Assembly (NCBI GenBank): GCA_964034945.1
Contig: OZ035961.1
Coordinates: 3,640,001 to 3,704,000, forward strand
Length of the DNA stretch: 64,000 nt
Source of the DNA: Chrysopilus asiliformis
Taxonomy: Eukaryota > Arthropoda > Insecta > Diptera > Rhagionidae
Direction: 5' to 3'
Below, one piece after another: positions 11,967 to 23,560 of this stretch (position 1 is the first letter of the stretch; every line of letters begins with the position of its first letter). Both the position numbers and the translations under genes were made by a program. The notes under the pieces are model-generated. The model ran no database searches and was not told where the DNA came from. It worked only from the letters and a program-made list of their open reading frames with translations.

Positions 11967-12834
11967 TAGTCTGAATTGGGCTTTACACTAGAATTTTAAA
12001 TACCGGGTAGGACAAGACCGTTATCATAACGCTGTTAAAATGGTAAAAATGAGAGAAAAGGCAAATTCTGCTTGTGCAGTCGCAGGTTTTATCTTAGGAG
12101 ATCCTTAACGGTTAGTAAACGAATGACACCTTGGAACTAAAAAAAATCCGAACCGCGCAAGTTATCAAAAACTGTTACATATCGGCTACGCAATGGTCGC
12201 ACGAATTGGGTTGTATAATATATGGAGTTACAAATTAGTCAACCACAATACTCTAAAGATTCTCACGCGCAGTTGTCTAGTCGAATCGCAACTCTTGTTA
12301 ATGAGGTTGTATTGGTTGACAGTAAATCAGTAGACGCCTGCTGTCTCCAGCTACTGTCTTAACGTAAATTTTTAAAGCACATTAGCGAATTTATACAATA
12401 TGTGTATAAAGAATAGAAGATTTGCCGGTTCGCTCGACCAACATTGAATTTTATGCGTTCGCCAAGAATGTAAAAGTTGGATTAACAGCATAACCAAAAG
12501 TTCAGACTCTTTTCCAATGATTTTCCTCAACGAGATATCATTACCTCAATTACCATAATTCCAATGAATGGCCAGTAACCTCGCTCGTCCATCACAAATT
12601 TATTGGATTACATAATTTTCACGTTACCGTTTTTGGCGAAAAACGAATCTATCATCGGAAACATAGCCAATTTATGATAAGCTTTAAATAAGATTATAAG
12701 TAGGTTTTTTCACAGTTACCTAATGTAATATTATTGGCTTTCTATGCATCACAATTTCAAAACTTTTTTTTTACCTTAGAACAAAAAAAAAATCTATGGA
12801 TATTTCCTGTTTGACAAGGGATGTGTTGACTTAC
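11967..12834. other. Probable PAQR4 intron 2 (start)
   Basis: On the minus strand the intron opens at 12834 with a canonical GTAAGT. No third exon was recognised in 1-12834, so this intron probably continues past the left edge of the window. Confidence 0.5.
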
Positions 12835-13050
12835 CGAAACTTTGACTGATCCATATTCCCAACATGTCGATTTTCAGCAAACGATAGTAGATATTTTCAC
12901 CTTTTTCTAAATTCATAAAAAGATGGTAAACGAAGCTGCCACACCACGGCGCCACAGCTCCAAAGAGATGGCAGAATGACAGGAAACGGAATTCCTTTTC
13001 CCATGGCATTAAGGCCGGCACTGTTGCGAGAATATATACGATTGGAATAC
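12835..13050 (-). CDS. PAQR4: PAQR4-type receptor, exon 2
   Basis: 216-bp internal exon, acceptor AATATTCCAG at 13060-13051 and donor GTAAGT from 12834. It enters and leaves in phase 1, joining exon 1 through the split Gly200 codon. It encodes residues 201-271: TM1 (GIPIVYILATVPAL), TM2 (CHLFGAVAPWCGSFVYHLFM) and the start of TM3 (LLKIDMLGIWISQSF). The S238-x3-H242 motif and D261 are the first two parts of the SxxxH...D...HxxxH metal/hydrolase signature of the PAQR/HlyIII (CREST) superfamily; the last part must lie in later exons. The PALMPW, SFVYHLFM and LLxxDMxG strings match vertebrate PAQR4 as I remember it. Vertebrate PAQR4 is a Golgi membrane protein linked to ceramide metabolism. Confidence 0.85.
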
Positions 13051-14110
13051 CTGGAATATTTTGAAAAAAAAAATGTTGAAAAAACGTCAAATTTGTTACA
13101 GATGAAAAGTTTTGATATTTTCTAGGTCGCATTTAGATCGATTTTTTCCAGAATTAAAACAGTTTTAAATTTCGTAAAAATAACTTAAGAATTTCTTTGA
13201 TGCGGTTTTCATAATTCTTTTTTTCGACCTCATCCCCCAGCACCTATGTTCTACGCTACTGGATATTATATACTGGATTGTTAATGAAATTGGAAATTTT
13301 CAGTCCAAAAGTTTATCACAAGAAAAAGAAACACTGGTATTTTCTTAATCAAAAACTTTTCTCCACTCATATTAAATGCTTTTTAAAATAACTTTTGATT
13401 TTCCATACCTACATAACTTTAAAGCACTGTATCCCATAAAACGGTATCCCACACAACAAAATTTTACGTTAACTTTAAACATCCGGAATCCATAAAACTC
13501 GATAATTTGTTTGACAAAAGGATAAATGAAATTATTGAAATCCGGATGTTTCCCAATAGAGGATATTTACAAAAGAGATTTACTTAATAATTCAATAAAT
13601 ATTCACATTTACCAGTGAATAGTGAATATTAGATGGAATGAAGGGATGATAAACGTTGTATTATTACGATAAATAATTGCTTTTGGATGCGCTTGGAAGA
13701 ATTTTATTTGAAAGGTGCCTGAAGTTAATATTCAAGATATAAATAGATTTTATATATGAGTTTAATGCTTTTATTTCAGATTACGCTCTTATTAATGCTT
13801 CAGGTGTTTCAAAGAAAAACACATCGAGGCCTGTGAGTTGTATGATAAAAGCTGTTGCTTGTTGCTGTTGCTTCAATATTCTTAACTAATTGACATTTTA
13901 ATTGGTTCACATGTGAGAAACATACAATATTTTGAAGATATGAATTCAAGTTGTAGCGATTTTCTGGGATAAGGCAAGAAAATCATGGAAATACTTTAGA
14001 AAAGTATCTTATGTGGACAGCACATGACTTTCTTGTACAAAATCTACGTTTTCGCATAATTTACGCTAACTATAACCTGTCGAAAAAAATATCAGCAGCG
14101 GTATTGTGAT

Positions 14111-14160
14111 AAAAGTGAGAAAAGTGAGAAAAGTGAGAAAAGTGAGAAAAGTGAGAAAAG
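14111..14160. repeat. (AAAAGTGAG)n minisatellite, about 5.5 copies
   Basis: Nine-base unit AAAAGTGAG repeated without interruption. Confidence 0.92.
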
Positions 14161-14285
14161 TTTTTGCGTGAGAAAACCGCCGCAGCCTACAGTACATGCG
14201 AGTTGTATTTCACTCGCGTGACAGTTAACGTGTAAAGATATCAAGTTCTAAGAAAAGACAAAAAATGTAGGAAATTTTACTGTCT

Positions 14286-14530
14286 TCAACTTTTGTCATG
14301 CATAAAACTAATCAAAAATGCGTGGTTTCGGAGTAGGTAAATCACAAAAAATGAAATTGCGAATTTTAAAAAGCCGCCATTTTGATTACGTCCGTTTATC
14401 GAATTTTCACCAAAAGTTGATAGGATCGTTCCATTCCAGGGCCAAATACGCCTGTAAAATTTCATGGCTCTTGCTCCATCAGTTTTTGAAAAATCTTGTA
14501 CACAGACTGACAGACTATCAGACATAAATA
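14286..14530 (-). repeat. Dispersed repeat (GGCGGCTTTTTAAAATTCGC family)
   Basis: Reverse-orientation copy of the repeat at 610-740 and 56500-56660. Shared blocks include the 'cttttgtcatgca' / 'tgcgtggttt' region, the GGCGGCTTTTT core and a flanking CTGT/CAGA-type tail ('cagactgacagactatcagac'). Open frames on both strands here follow from the repeat and are not genes. Confidence 0.5.
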
Positions 14531-14859
14531 CATTTTTTGTAATAATGCTTCAGTCGACTCTGAAGTGTTCGTGAAATGGTTTTTAGTCAAAATTAAGAGG
14601 TCAAAATTTTTCATGAATAAGTAAAAAGTATAAAATATCTCATATCTTACTTTAATCTTAATTTTATGCGTCCTCAGACGGTTTTTCTTGGGCAAATCAG
14701 AGAAATTCTCTTAAAAACCTCTTTCCAAGCAAATCCACGATTGTTCTTTCGTCCTTTTTAGAGCGAGTTAAAGCAGGAAATTCTATTGACGGCACTACAA
14801 TGCGAATATTGTTTCATCATTTCGCTTAATGAATTAGTGTCCAACTTTATTCCATTACT

Positions 14860-15770
14860 AGGGGCTGCGCCCCGAACCGCTTCGCGGTTCATCCCCCTTC
14901 CGCAGGTCGGCCTTCGGCCTCCCTGCCCCCGTCGGCCTACGGCCTCCACAACTACTCGGCCTTCGGCCTCGCCCCTCGCGCTTGAATTGTTGGAATTTGA
15001 TGTATGGAGATGTTACGTAAAATTATTTAAATATATTTCAGCTCTCGCCTTCCTCTTTACTCGGCCTTCGGCCTCGACTCAAATGCAGATAATTAACCCA
15101 AAAAAGGGAAATTTTTTTAGAGACATTTTTCTTTGTGACCCAACGGTGTATTACAAAATCGTACTGTTTACTTACAATATATTCAATAACGGTAAAAGGT
15201 GGTTATCCACACGGGGAAAGACAATATGGTGGGAAATGTCATTCTTTTTAATTCATGTCATACATTGAAGCACCAAATCCCTTTAGAATTGCAGAAGATA
15301 GCAGGTGAGGGCTATACATAACGATGGTATCTTTGCATTCCTTTTTTTAATGAGTTTTTGGAGTAGCAGGTTACCCAATATAATAACGTTGTAGGAGGTA
15401 AAGTCATAAAGAAACAAACATACAACATTTTTTATTAGAGTGAAATTTTGCAATAAGAATTTCAAAAGGTGTTCCAATTGAATTTTCATGTATTGAGTAT
15501 TTATGTAGAATTGGATTCTAAACACTGTTTGTTCTTGGAGTTTTGCAATAAAGTGAACCGTTTTCGAGAAATTTGCAAATAACTTTTTGGATTGTATGGG
15601 AGAGGGGGGAAGCTTAAGGGGTAGGTGCACCAAACTTCACAGAAACACCCTCTGTGCTAATCTAAAGTTTTCCTGAAAATTTGGTCAAAATCGGTTCAGC
15701 GGCTTAGAAGTCTATAAGCCACATACATACATACATACATACATCCATTTTTATATATATAGATTTATCA
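14860..15770 (-). mobile_element. Repeat element with GC-rich hairpin cluster and ATAC-tail
   Basis: One end (14860-15080) carries a run of short perfect palindromes: GGGGCTGCGCCCC, GAACCGCTTCGCGGTTC and repeated TCGGCCTTCGGCCTC. The other end reads, on the minus strand, TATATATATAAAAATGGATG, (TATG)n, then AACCGATTTTGACCAAATTT. That arrangement (TATATAAAAATG, tetranucleotide run, AACCGATT...AAATTT) is repeated at 22890-23560 and resembles termini of common insect repeats. No transposase or reverse transcriptase is visible. Treating both ends as one element is inference. Confidence 0.45.
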
Positions 15771-16300
15771 AAAGTTTTAAGCTCACTGCTCTAATTCATT
15801 ACGATTTGATATTTTCTTTTCTCTTTTCCCATTATTTATAGTCTAACTAAAATAAAAGTAAGATCAAGAGAAAAGTTTTATACCTATTTTTACGGAGTAA
15901 TAAATGTTGGGTAGATGGCCTTCATTACAGACGGATGCTAATTTTCCTTCATTATTTTCGAAAAATTGAAACTCATTCATTTCCGTTAAGTTGGTTCCGT
16001 GCCATTATTTATCCGTACTTCCTTTAAATTTGCCTTTTCAAGAAATTCCAACACTTCCAGTGATTTGCAAAAAAAAAAATCCCTTCTAATGGCGAAATGA
16101 TGCAAAAATGTTCAAACTGTAATGGGAAAGCGTTTTTTTGCACACCGTTTACGGAAATTTGTATTCAAAATAATTCAAAATGATCATGTAATTAAGGTTT
16201 CTATATATACACACACGAGGAAAGAAAAGCATATAAGTTTGTTTAGCAATTTTTGTGGACAGCTTTGTTTCCAATGAAGGGAGATTTTACTCTTACGGCC

Positions 16301-16417
16301 AATTTATTCACTAGGAGTTAAATCGCCTTAACTCCCTTAACTCACCTTTTACATGGAAAATAACACTAGCTAACTCCCTTAACTCACTAACTCGGCTTAA
16401 CTCCTAGTGAATAAATT
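16301..16417. mobile_element. Small foldback MITE (117 bp)
   Basis: Ends AATTTATTCACTAGGAGTTAA and its exact reverse complement at 16397-16417 (21 bp). Between them are several TAACTCCCTTAACTCAC repeats. No coding capacity. The outermost GGCC on the left hints at a PIF/Harbinger relation, but no target duplication is evident. Confidence 0.75.
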
Positions 16418-16899
16418 AGGGTTTAGAGAATTATTTCGTGAGTACGAATACTTTAAATCCCTATTGATTGTTTAAAATTCGTATTCGTAAAGGTGATATA
16501 AAAACTTTCTAGGGGGTGGATGTTAGATGTTTTCAATGAAAAAATGCCTCGCTGAGAGCAAAATTTGTCAGTGGAAACGAGGCTTTATAGTAAAAACAAC
16601 AAAAAAAAGTTGTGGTGGATCTTAAAAAATTCAATGGCGGGATTAACGCAATTTTTAGCATGGAAAGGGCTGGTAATGCCAGATGTGAGTGTTCAAATTT
16701 ACCGTATCTAAAAGAATTCCTGGCCAAAATGTGAAGATCTCCTTTGGTGTTTCCCACAACACATTTACACAAAGATAGTACAAAAACCACTAAACCCAAA
16801 AACTACTGAATCATTGAAGTTTAACCTTTCTCAGCTGCTATGACAAATATGTCCCAGCAAACAATGAAAAATTGTGAAAGCCGTCTCGAAAGGGTTAAG

Positions 16900-17230
16900 T
16901 GAACTGAAACCAGAATCAAATTTTAGAAACCAAAACCGAAACAAAATTTGGAATTTTAGTGAATCAAAACCTAAACCAAATTATGAAGTTTTTGTGAACC
17001 AAAAACAAAAACCAAATTTTGGTGAACAAAAACCGAAGCCAAATTTTTAAATTTTTGGAAACAAAACAGAAACCAAATTATGAAATTGCGGAATCAAAGC
17101 CGAAACCAAAAACAAAAATCGAAAGCAAATTTTGAAATTTTCGGAATCAAAATCGAAGTCAAATTTTGAAATTTTCGGAATCAAAATCGAAGTCAAATTT
17201 TAAAATGTTAGTGATCAAAACCGAAACCAA
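16900..17230. repeat. Degenerate tandem repeat rich in AAACCGAAACCAAA
   Basis: Six or seven imperfect units of about 45-55 bp of the form 'aaaccgaaaccaaattttgaaattttcggaatc'. The units are clearly related but diverged. Confidence 0.75.
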
Positions 17231-17687
17231 GTGTCAGAAAGAACCATGCAAGAAATAGCGTTTTTTGTGCCTCTGGGTTAGCTTTTGAACCCGTGTAGTT
17301 TTTACTTTGGTTAAGGACTTTTTGGAAGGGGTACAGTCTCTAGTTTTATCCATATATGGCGTCAAGAGCCACCGGATTGCAGGGGGATGGTGAGGGCTTA
17401 ACCCTCTAACCGGAATATTTGACCAAAAATTTCACCAAAATATGACTTTCAACTTGCGATTGACTTTCAACTTGCGACTCAACTTGAAGACAACGTACAG
17501 GGCTAAATTTTTTCCAGCATGTAAAGCGGTAACTTACAAAAGTCAGTGTAACACGTTCCGGCGATTAAAATTGTTACCCGTTATAAACAAGCGAATTCCC
17601 TGAAGCCCGCCTTTTGTCGGACATTCCAGCTAGAGGGTTAACGAACTTTCTCCATGATTGAGTGAAAAATCACGAAAGTTAGTTTGG

Positions 17688-17702
17688 GGGGGGGGGGGGG
17701 GT
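17688..17702. repeat. Poly-G tract
   Basis: About 14 consecutive G residues followed by TGG; no other features. Confidence 0.8.
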
Positions 17703-19012
17703 GGCAAAATCGTGCATCGTTCTTTAAATTAGTCGTGAACCAAAACTTAACCAAAAAAAAAAAAAATCTAAAAATTTGTTGTCATAACTCTAAGTGAAAA
17801 ATTAAAAATGTTTTAGGCTGTTCAAAATCTTTATAAACGGTTTCGGATGGAAATTATTATATATTTCCCACATATTTTCTCTTAGTAGAACGTGACTGTT
17901 GGTTTCCCTCCTAGAAAATAAATTCCCATTTTCAAAAAATACGAGGATAAAAAAACTATTCGTTTTAACACCCCCAATTTTCATGTAAATATTAGATTTA
18001 CAAGATATTTTATATATTATCTAACGAAGCAAATTATTTTGCGATACCCTCAAGTATTATAAACATGACCTTTTTGAATGCTCCTCAAGGCAGACCTTGA
18101 ATCCGTATTACTGTATTCTCATTTTAAAATCGATTTTAGCAACCAACATTGCTGAGGAATTATTGCATACCTGAAATGTAATCCGATCAATTACTAAATA
18201 CTTGAAAACAAGGTAAAATGTAATTGCTTTTTTTCGATTCTATAACATTTGCTTCTTGTGAACCTACGTTTTTTTTCTATTTATTTACTCACCAACGAAT
18301 TGGAAAATTGCCAACGTCGCAATTTTGTTGTGGAATATTCTTTTTTTTTGTAATTCAATTGTAAATAATTTTTTAACCTATAAAAATTTCTAAACAGTTT
18401 AGTTTGGTGGTTATGGGCGATAAAGACTGTATGATATTTCAGTGTAATTTAAATTTTTTTGTACAAATCTTTCAAAACTTCTTAATAAACTTCTTTCAAA
18501 ACTTCTTAATATTACTTCTTAATAAACCAACACCAAATACACCTGAAATATTCGATAATTAAGAAATAACTAAATTTCTAATGCCTTAGAAAGTACTTCT
18601 GAAATGCAATTGTCCCAAAATGTCCACTACTTAGTCGAGCAAACAAAATCATTTGAACAAAAGCAACAAATGACCCCTAATGAAGGTTTCTAAAAAGGAA
18701 TTCTGTTTATATTCAAGGAAACGGAAACTTTCTTTAGGCAAGGCCACAATAAAAGAACGATAAAATTAATAAAACGACGTCGACGTCCACCTGAAAATTC
18801 AACAAAGGTCATAGCAGACCGGATATGTGCATGTATTTTGTTCCAACACTTTTTTTTAGAAACTTGGAACTTGATGTCCTTTACGGAATTGAGTTTCTTC
18901 TTTGGCCTAGTTTAATAATGGGATAAATATTGGACAGTAGCCAAATGACATTTAAACGAAAATGATACGAACCAAAGCACATATGTGAATGCACGTGGAA
19001 AATCAACAAATA

Positions 19013-19150
19013 CAGTCGATCCTAGATAAGTGGGATCTCACGAGACTGTCCCACGGATCCCACTTATAGAGGTTTGTCACCTACCCTAAGTTCCCACTTC
19101 AGTTTAGAAACGCTCGGAATATTCAGGTCCTACTTATCTCGGTCCGACTG
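19013..19150. mobile_element. pogo/Tigger-like MITE (138 bp)
   Basis: Left end CAGTCGATCCTAGATAAGTG and reverse complement of right end CAGTCGGACCGAGATAAGTA form about 24-bp imperfect terminal repeats. The element is flanked by TA on both sides (19011-19012 and 19151-19152), the target duplication expected for Tc1/mariner/pogo elements. CAGT termini with a 'GATAAGT' block are typical of Tigger/pogo relatives. No transposase remains. Confidence 0.8.
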
Positions 19151-19999
19151 TATTCCGATAGCTTAGAATTGATTTATGGTGGAGTAAATTAAAATTTTAT
19201 TTGTGTTTTAGCTCGTTTTTTTTATTAAATGTGGACACTAAAGTTAGATCCCAATGAAATTTTAAAACCTATATTTGAAACTGCAGTGCAATTTCTAAAA
19301 AAAAGGACATTCTTTTCTCTGCCTCATCAAACCTAAGCTCCACTGCATTGCACGTTGCCCGTGAGTATCTTTCTAACAACCTTGAACAGTTTTTACGGTT
19401 GTTAGAGCAAAACTTGTCTCGTATAAGAGGATAAACATTAATCATAATCCTTATTGAGCTGGAATATTATCAACAAAGTGAATTTTATATCTTGATTTAT
19501 GTCAATTGCCAGAAGTGACTTGGGAGCGAATGCAAATCTTCATTTTCTTTCAACATAAAAATGTTAGCATGACTTGCAAATTAAAATTACTTTTTATGGA
19601 AATCGAAGGTAGAACTTGGCGACAACTAGGCGAGACAGTGTAAGGTCCTTTTGAGATACACTTTTTTTCAATTTTGTTTTGTGAATTTACAATTCAATTC
19701 ATATTTTTACAAGTAGTTTTCTTTTGAAAAATAAGTTGAATGTGAAAAACTCATTGAAAGTATATTTATAATTTAAAAAAAATATCAGTTGTGATCAACA
19801 CAAATAATATTTTTTCAAATATTTGGAAAACCGTTAAAAATACGTAAAAATCCTTAAAGTAAAAAAAAACAGAAAATTTTATTTCCTTTGAGTTTGGTTA
19901 TATGAATTTTTTCATAAAAGTGTATAGTTTTCGAGAAATTTTCAAAAAAACCCGTTTTTTACGTTCCATCAGTAATCGAAAGGCAAATTGTAAAAATAC

Positions 20000-20278
20000 C
20001 AATAAAGAAAAATGCGCCGCAGGTCAAATTTTTAGAGATACTAGCATTAATGTAGAAAACTGTTGAAAAAATGCACCACAATTCAAAATTAATTTACAGC
20101 AACTTTAGCCTAATTAAAGAACCTTTTTTTTCATATTTAGTCATCGTTTTTCTAGCATTTGATAAATTGTAACACAAAATTGAAAAATCCAGGGCAAAAG
20201 TTTTGTTTTCGGGACGTCGAGACAACGAGGCTAAATCCGCGACTATCTCGACCATTCCGGGTCGTATGGTCATCCTAT
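20000..20278. mobile_element. Terminal piece of a TAGGGTGACC-family element
   Basis: Ends at CGTATGGTCATCCTA, matching the right end of the element at 3004-4260 (CGTATAGTCACCCTA), preceded by the shared CCATTCCGGG. Upstream (20000-20130) it is similar to 33880-33990, including 'attgtaaaaatac(c/t)aataaag' and 'gccgcaggt'. The left terminus was not located. Confidence 0.5.
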
Positions 20279-22879
20279 CCATGCCCGAAATTTACACAAA
20301 AAAATTGTAGCAAATCACAAATTTTAAAATTTTTGACAGAAAAAACTTTTGAGGGTTTTTTAGATACTCGTAAAAAAGATCTCCAAATCGTTGGTCGCCA
20401 GAAAAATTCTTAGGCCCCGAATTTTGTTATATTTGATTCGTCAAAATTTTCGCCTGCGGCGTATTTGGTTTTTGGCGTTTTAATTAAAATTTTATTCGCC
20501 AAAAAAATTCACCTGCAGTAGCGAACAATTTTTCGGCTTGGTTGTTTCAAGCCATGATTTTATTTCAAATGATCAGTAATTTAGGTCTCGATTAGACATA
20601 AATTCGGCTGGTTTCATGCTCTGCCATTAAAATAACACTTGCAGACAGATCTTTCCTGAACATTTTAGCTATGTGTTTTCACTGAAATGATTTTTTTTCT
20701 CAAATTTTTCCGTTGGTGGAAATATTTATTAATTTACCACACTTTATGCGACTCTTGTTATTAATTTCGCTAAGAGCATACGCATTTGCATTTTGACATT
20801 TTTGTTAACATTTTTATTTTACGATTGCCACATTGGGCGACACAATTTTGAAGTGGTGAACATGCAGTAAAACATTGTCAATTATGTGTAACGATTTACA
20901 ATTTCAATAAATGCGAAAAAGAATCGCTCTAGTTCGACACGTTTCTCTTGTCTATACCAACGAAGAAAGTCAAGATGAAGATGGCTATTGGGACCGTCTT
21001 TTGCTGTAACCATAATCGTATTTACGGACGCATGAACGACATGTCAAACGTAATTCCTTCGAGGCTATCCGACAAATGTCAAACGGATCCTTTTCTACCT
21101 ATTGGAACGTACACACAGACACCACTGTTTTCGTCCTATTAGGTAGTTTTCCGCCCTCGGGATACGTGCGAGAAAGGAGTTGCGTCTATCCTATCAAGTG
21201 GGACTCACCACTCCCGACCACTAGGCTACTCCTCAGGTTTTACGTTTTCTTTTACTTTATTTGGTCAGTGGATCAGGACAGACATAGCATAGTCGTGCTA
21301 TTATAGTCGTACACTTACAGACATTTAGACACATTATATTCTTGAGACGTTTTACGCAAGGTGCCTACGTTAGGAAAACATTTTGCCTATGGGAAAAATT
21401 TTATTACTATTATAGGCTCAGGTGCTATTGCGGACAAGAAGCATTTCCACAGATATCGCATCTATGATCATATCAAGGAGTTTTTCTTATAGTTTATAGA
21501 CGCAGAGCTAATATTTTCCTAATGGGGCTCCCCTCAATTGTAATGGATGCCCCATTTCGGTTGTTATCCCTCTAATGTGCAAATGAGATTAATGAACGTG
21601 TCCTATAAGGGTTACTAATGATATACTCGTAGTTTACCCCAACGGTTGAAAAAATTGGGGTAGCACAGCATGATGATATTGCCCTTACCTATGGAATTTC
21701 GCCATATGCGATTGTGAGAAGGTGTACGAGTATACCCCGACATTATCGTAATAAAATTTTCATTTCACTCAGCATTTATATAGAGATGACTTGGAAAAAT
21801 ATGAAAAACAAAACGTATAAAATGTCAAGAGAATAACTTTTGGGAAAATTTAATATTTCGTTTGTTTCAATTTTCTTGTATTTCTTTTTCTTGAGACAAA
21901 ACCATTCCCTGAATTCGGTATACCGAAAATAAATAGGGGAAAGGCGAAAAAAAATCGCCATGCCGCCAAAGGATGTGGATTTGTGTGTTCCACGTTGGAT
22001 TTCAATGGTAGTAAAATTGATTTTTTTTACTGATATGAAAACAACATAAAATGTTAGAGAATGATGTGGATTTTTCGATTCTAAATTTCACTTGAGGAGT
22101 TTTCTTTTATCAGGGATGTTATGCGTGGAATTTGAATTTTTAATAAAGAATAATTGCGAAAGTAATATGCAAATAATAATAATAAAAAAGTTTCAGTGAG
22201 AAATTTCGGCATTTCATTTAAAATTTACTTCTATAAGATTTTAATTTGAAGAGTCGTTGAAATTTTTAACACATTGTTTACAGGGATGTGTAAAATGTTA
22301 CAATTGCTAGGGGAGCAATCGTACAATACTCAGTGTTTCCCAACCTTTTTCGCTAATGTGCCTTCTACCGCAGTGTTTCCCAACCTTTTCCGCTGGAAAA
22401 GGTTAAGGTATCCCTTAGTGAACTAATTTTTTTTTCGTGTACCACATTTTATCATTGTATACAAACTATTGGCGAAAACTGTATCATAAAAATATACTTA
22501 TTAAGAATTTTAAGATTATGTTCGAAAATCACAATAATAAATTTGTAAGAGATCAAACGGAATGATTTGCGCCACAGGCAAAAAATTTTCTGATACGAAG
22601 CGATAATTATAATAAAAAGCTCAAATCATACTAATATCTGTACCCCAGAAGTAAAGTGTCGTAACTGACATTTTGCAAATTTTACAGGAGAGCCATTTAG
22701 TTCGGAATTGCAAACTTTTTATTGTGTATGATTTTCGGTAATTATTTGAAACTTTTGTAGTTTATTTTATTTTAGGACATTGTTTAAACAAAATATTAGT
22801 TGATATAATATATACGTCCCCACAATGTAGTACAACAATAACCCCAAAATCGCGGTTTTGGCAGTTACGGCAGTTTACC

Positions 22880-23560
22880 TCTGGGGTACAGATATATAAA
22901 AATGAGTTGGTGTCTGTCTGTCTGGCTGTTCCTCTTTCACGCAAAAACGGCTAAACCGATTGACTTGAAATTTGGCATGAGTGTCTGTGGTAGTTCTGGT
23001 TCCAACATAGGCATACGGAAAAGTAGCGCGAGGGGTGGGGGGAGTAAGGGGAGGGGGTAAAGTGATTTCGAAACTTAGTTTTTGCGCTATGTTACTCTTT
23101 CGCGGGGAAACTACTGAACCGATTGGCATGAAATTTGGCAAAGATGTTCGTCGGGGGTCCAGCCCCAACATAGACCCATTAAAAAGTAGCCCGAGAGGTG
23201 GGGGGAGTAAGGGGAGGGGGTAAAGTCATCTCGAAACTTAGTTTTCCATCTATGTTACTCTTTCGCGGGGAAACTACTGAACCGATTGGCCTGAAAATTG
23301 GTATGGATATTCGCTGTAGACCTATTTCCAACATAGGCATATTAGAAAGTGACTCGAATGGTGGGAGGAGTAAGGGGAGAAGGTAAAGTGAGTCCCAAGC
23401 TTAGTTTTTTCCTGTTTTACTCTTTCGCGGGAAAACTACAGAGCCGATTGGCGTGAAATTCGGCAAAGATGTTCCTCTAATTACTAGGGTATTAAAATAG
23501 CGGTGGGGGAGTAAGAGGAGGGGGTGAAGTAAATCTGAATCCGAATGCTGGAAGTCATTG
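22880..23560 (+). repeat. Tandem repeat array, about 163-bp period, four copies
   Basis: It starts with TATATAAAAATGAGTTGGTG and a CTGT run. Four tandem units follow, each containing 'ttactctttcgcggggaaac', 'ctgaaccgattgg', 'tgaaattt', a spacer and 'gggggagtaaggggaggggg'. The two central units are nearly identical and 163 bp apart; the outer ones are diverged. The AACCGATT core is the same phrase found in 15600-15770. Open frames inside are by-products. Confidence 0.8.

Noticed and set aside
11089..11991. 300- and 266-codon open frames (poly Ile-Val and poly Arg-Leu)
   Set aside because: They are direct translations of the (TAATCG)n array; any frame of a stop-free hexanucleotide stays open.
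14786..15268. 160-codon plus-strand ORF
   Set aside because: Its arginine/proline-rich middle is the GC-hairpin repeat read through; ends are AT-rich filler.
22880..23560. CRISPR-like spaced repeats
   Set aside because: The units are contiguous 163-bp tandem copies, not short repeats with unique spacers, and the window is eukaryotic.
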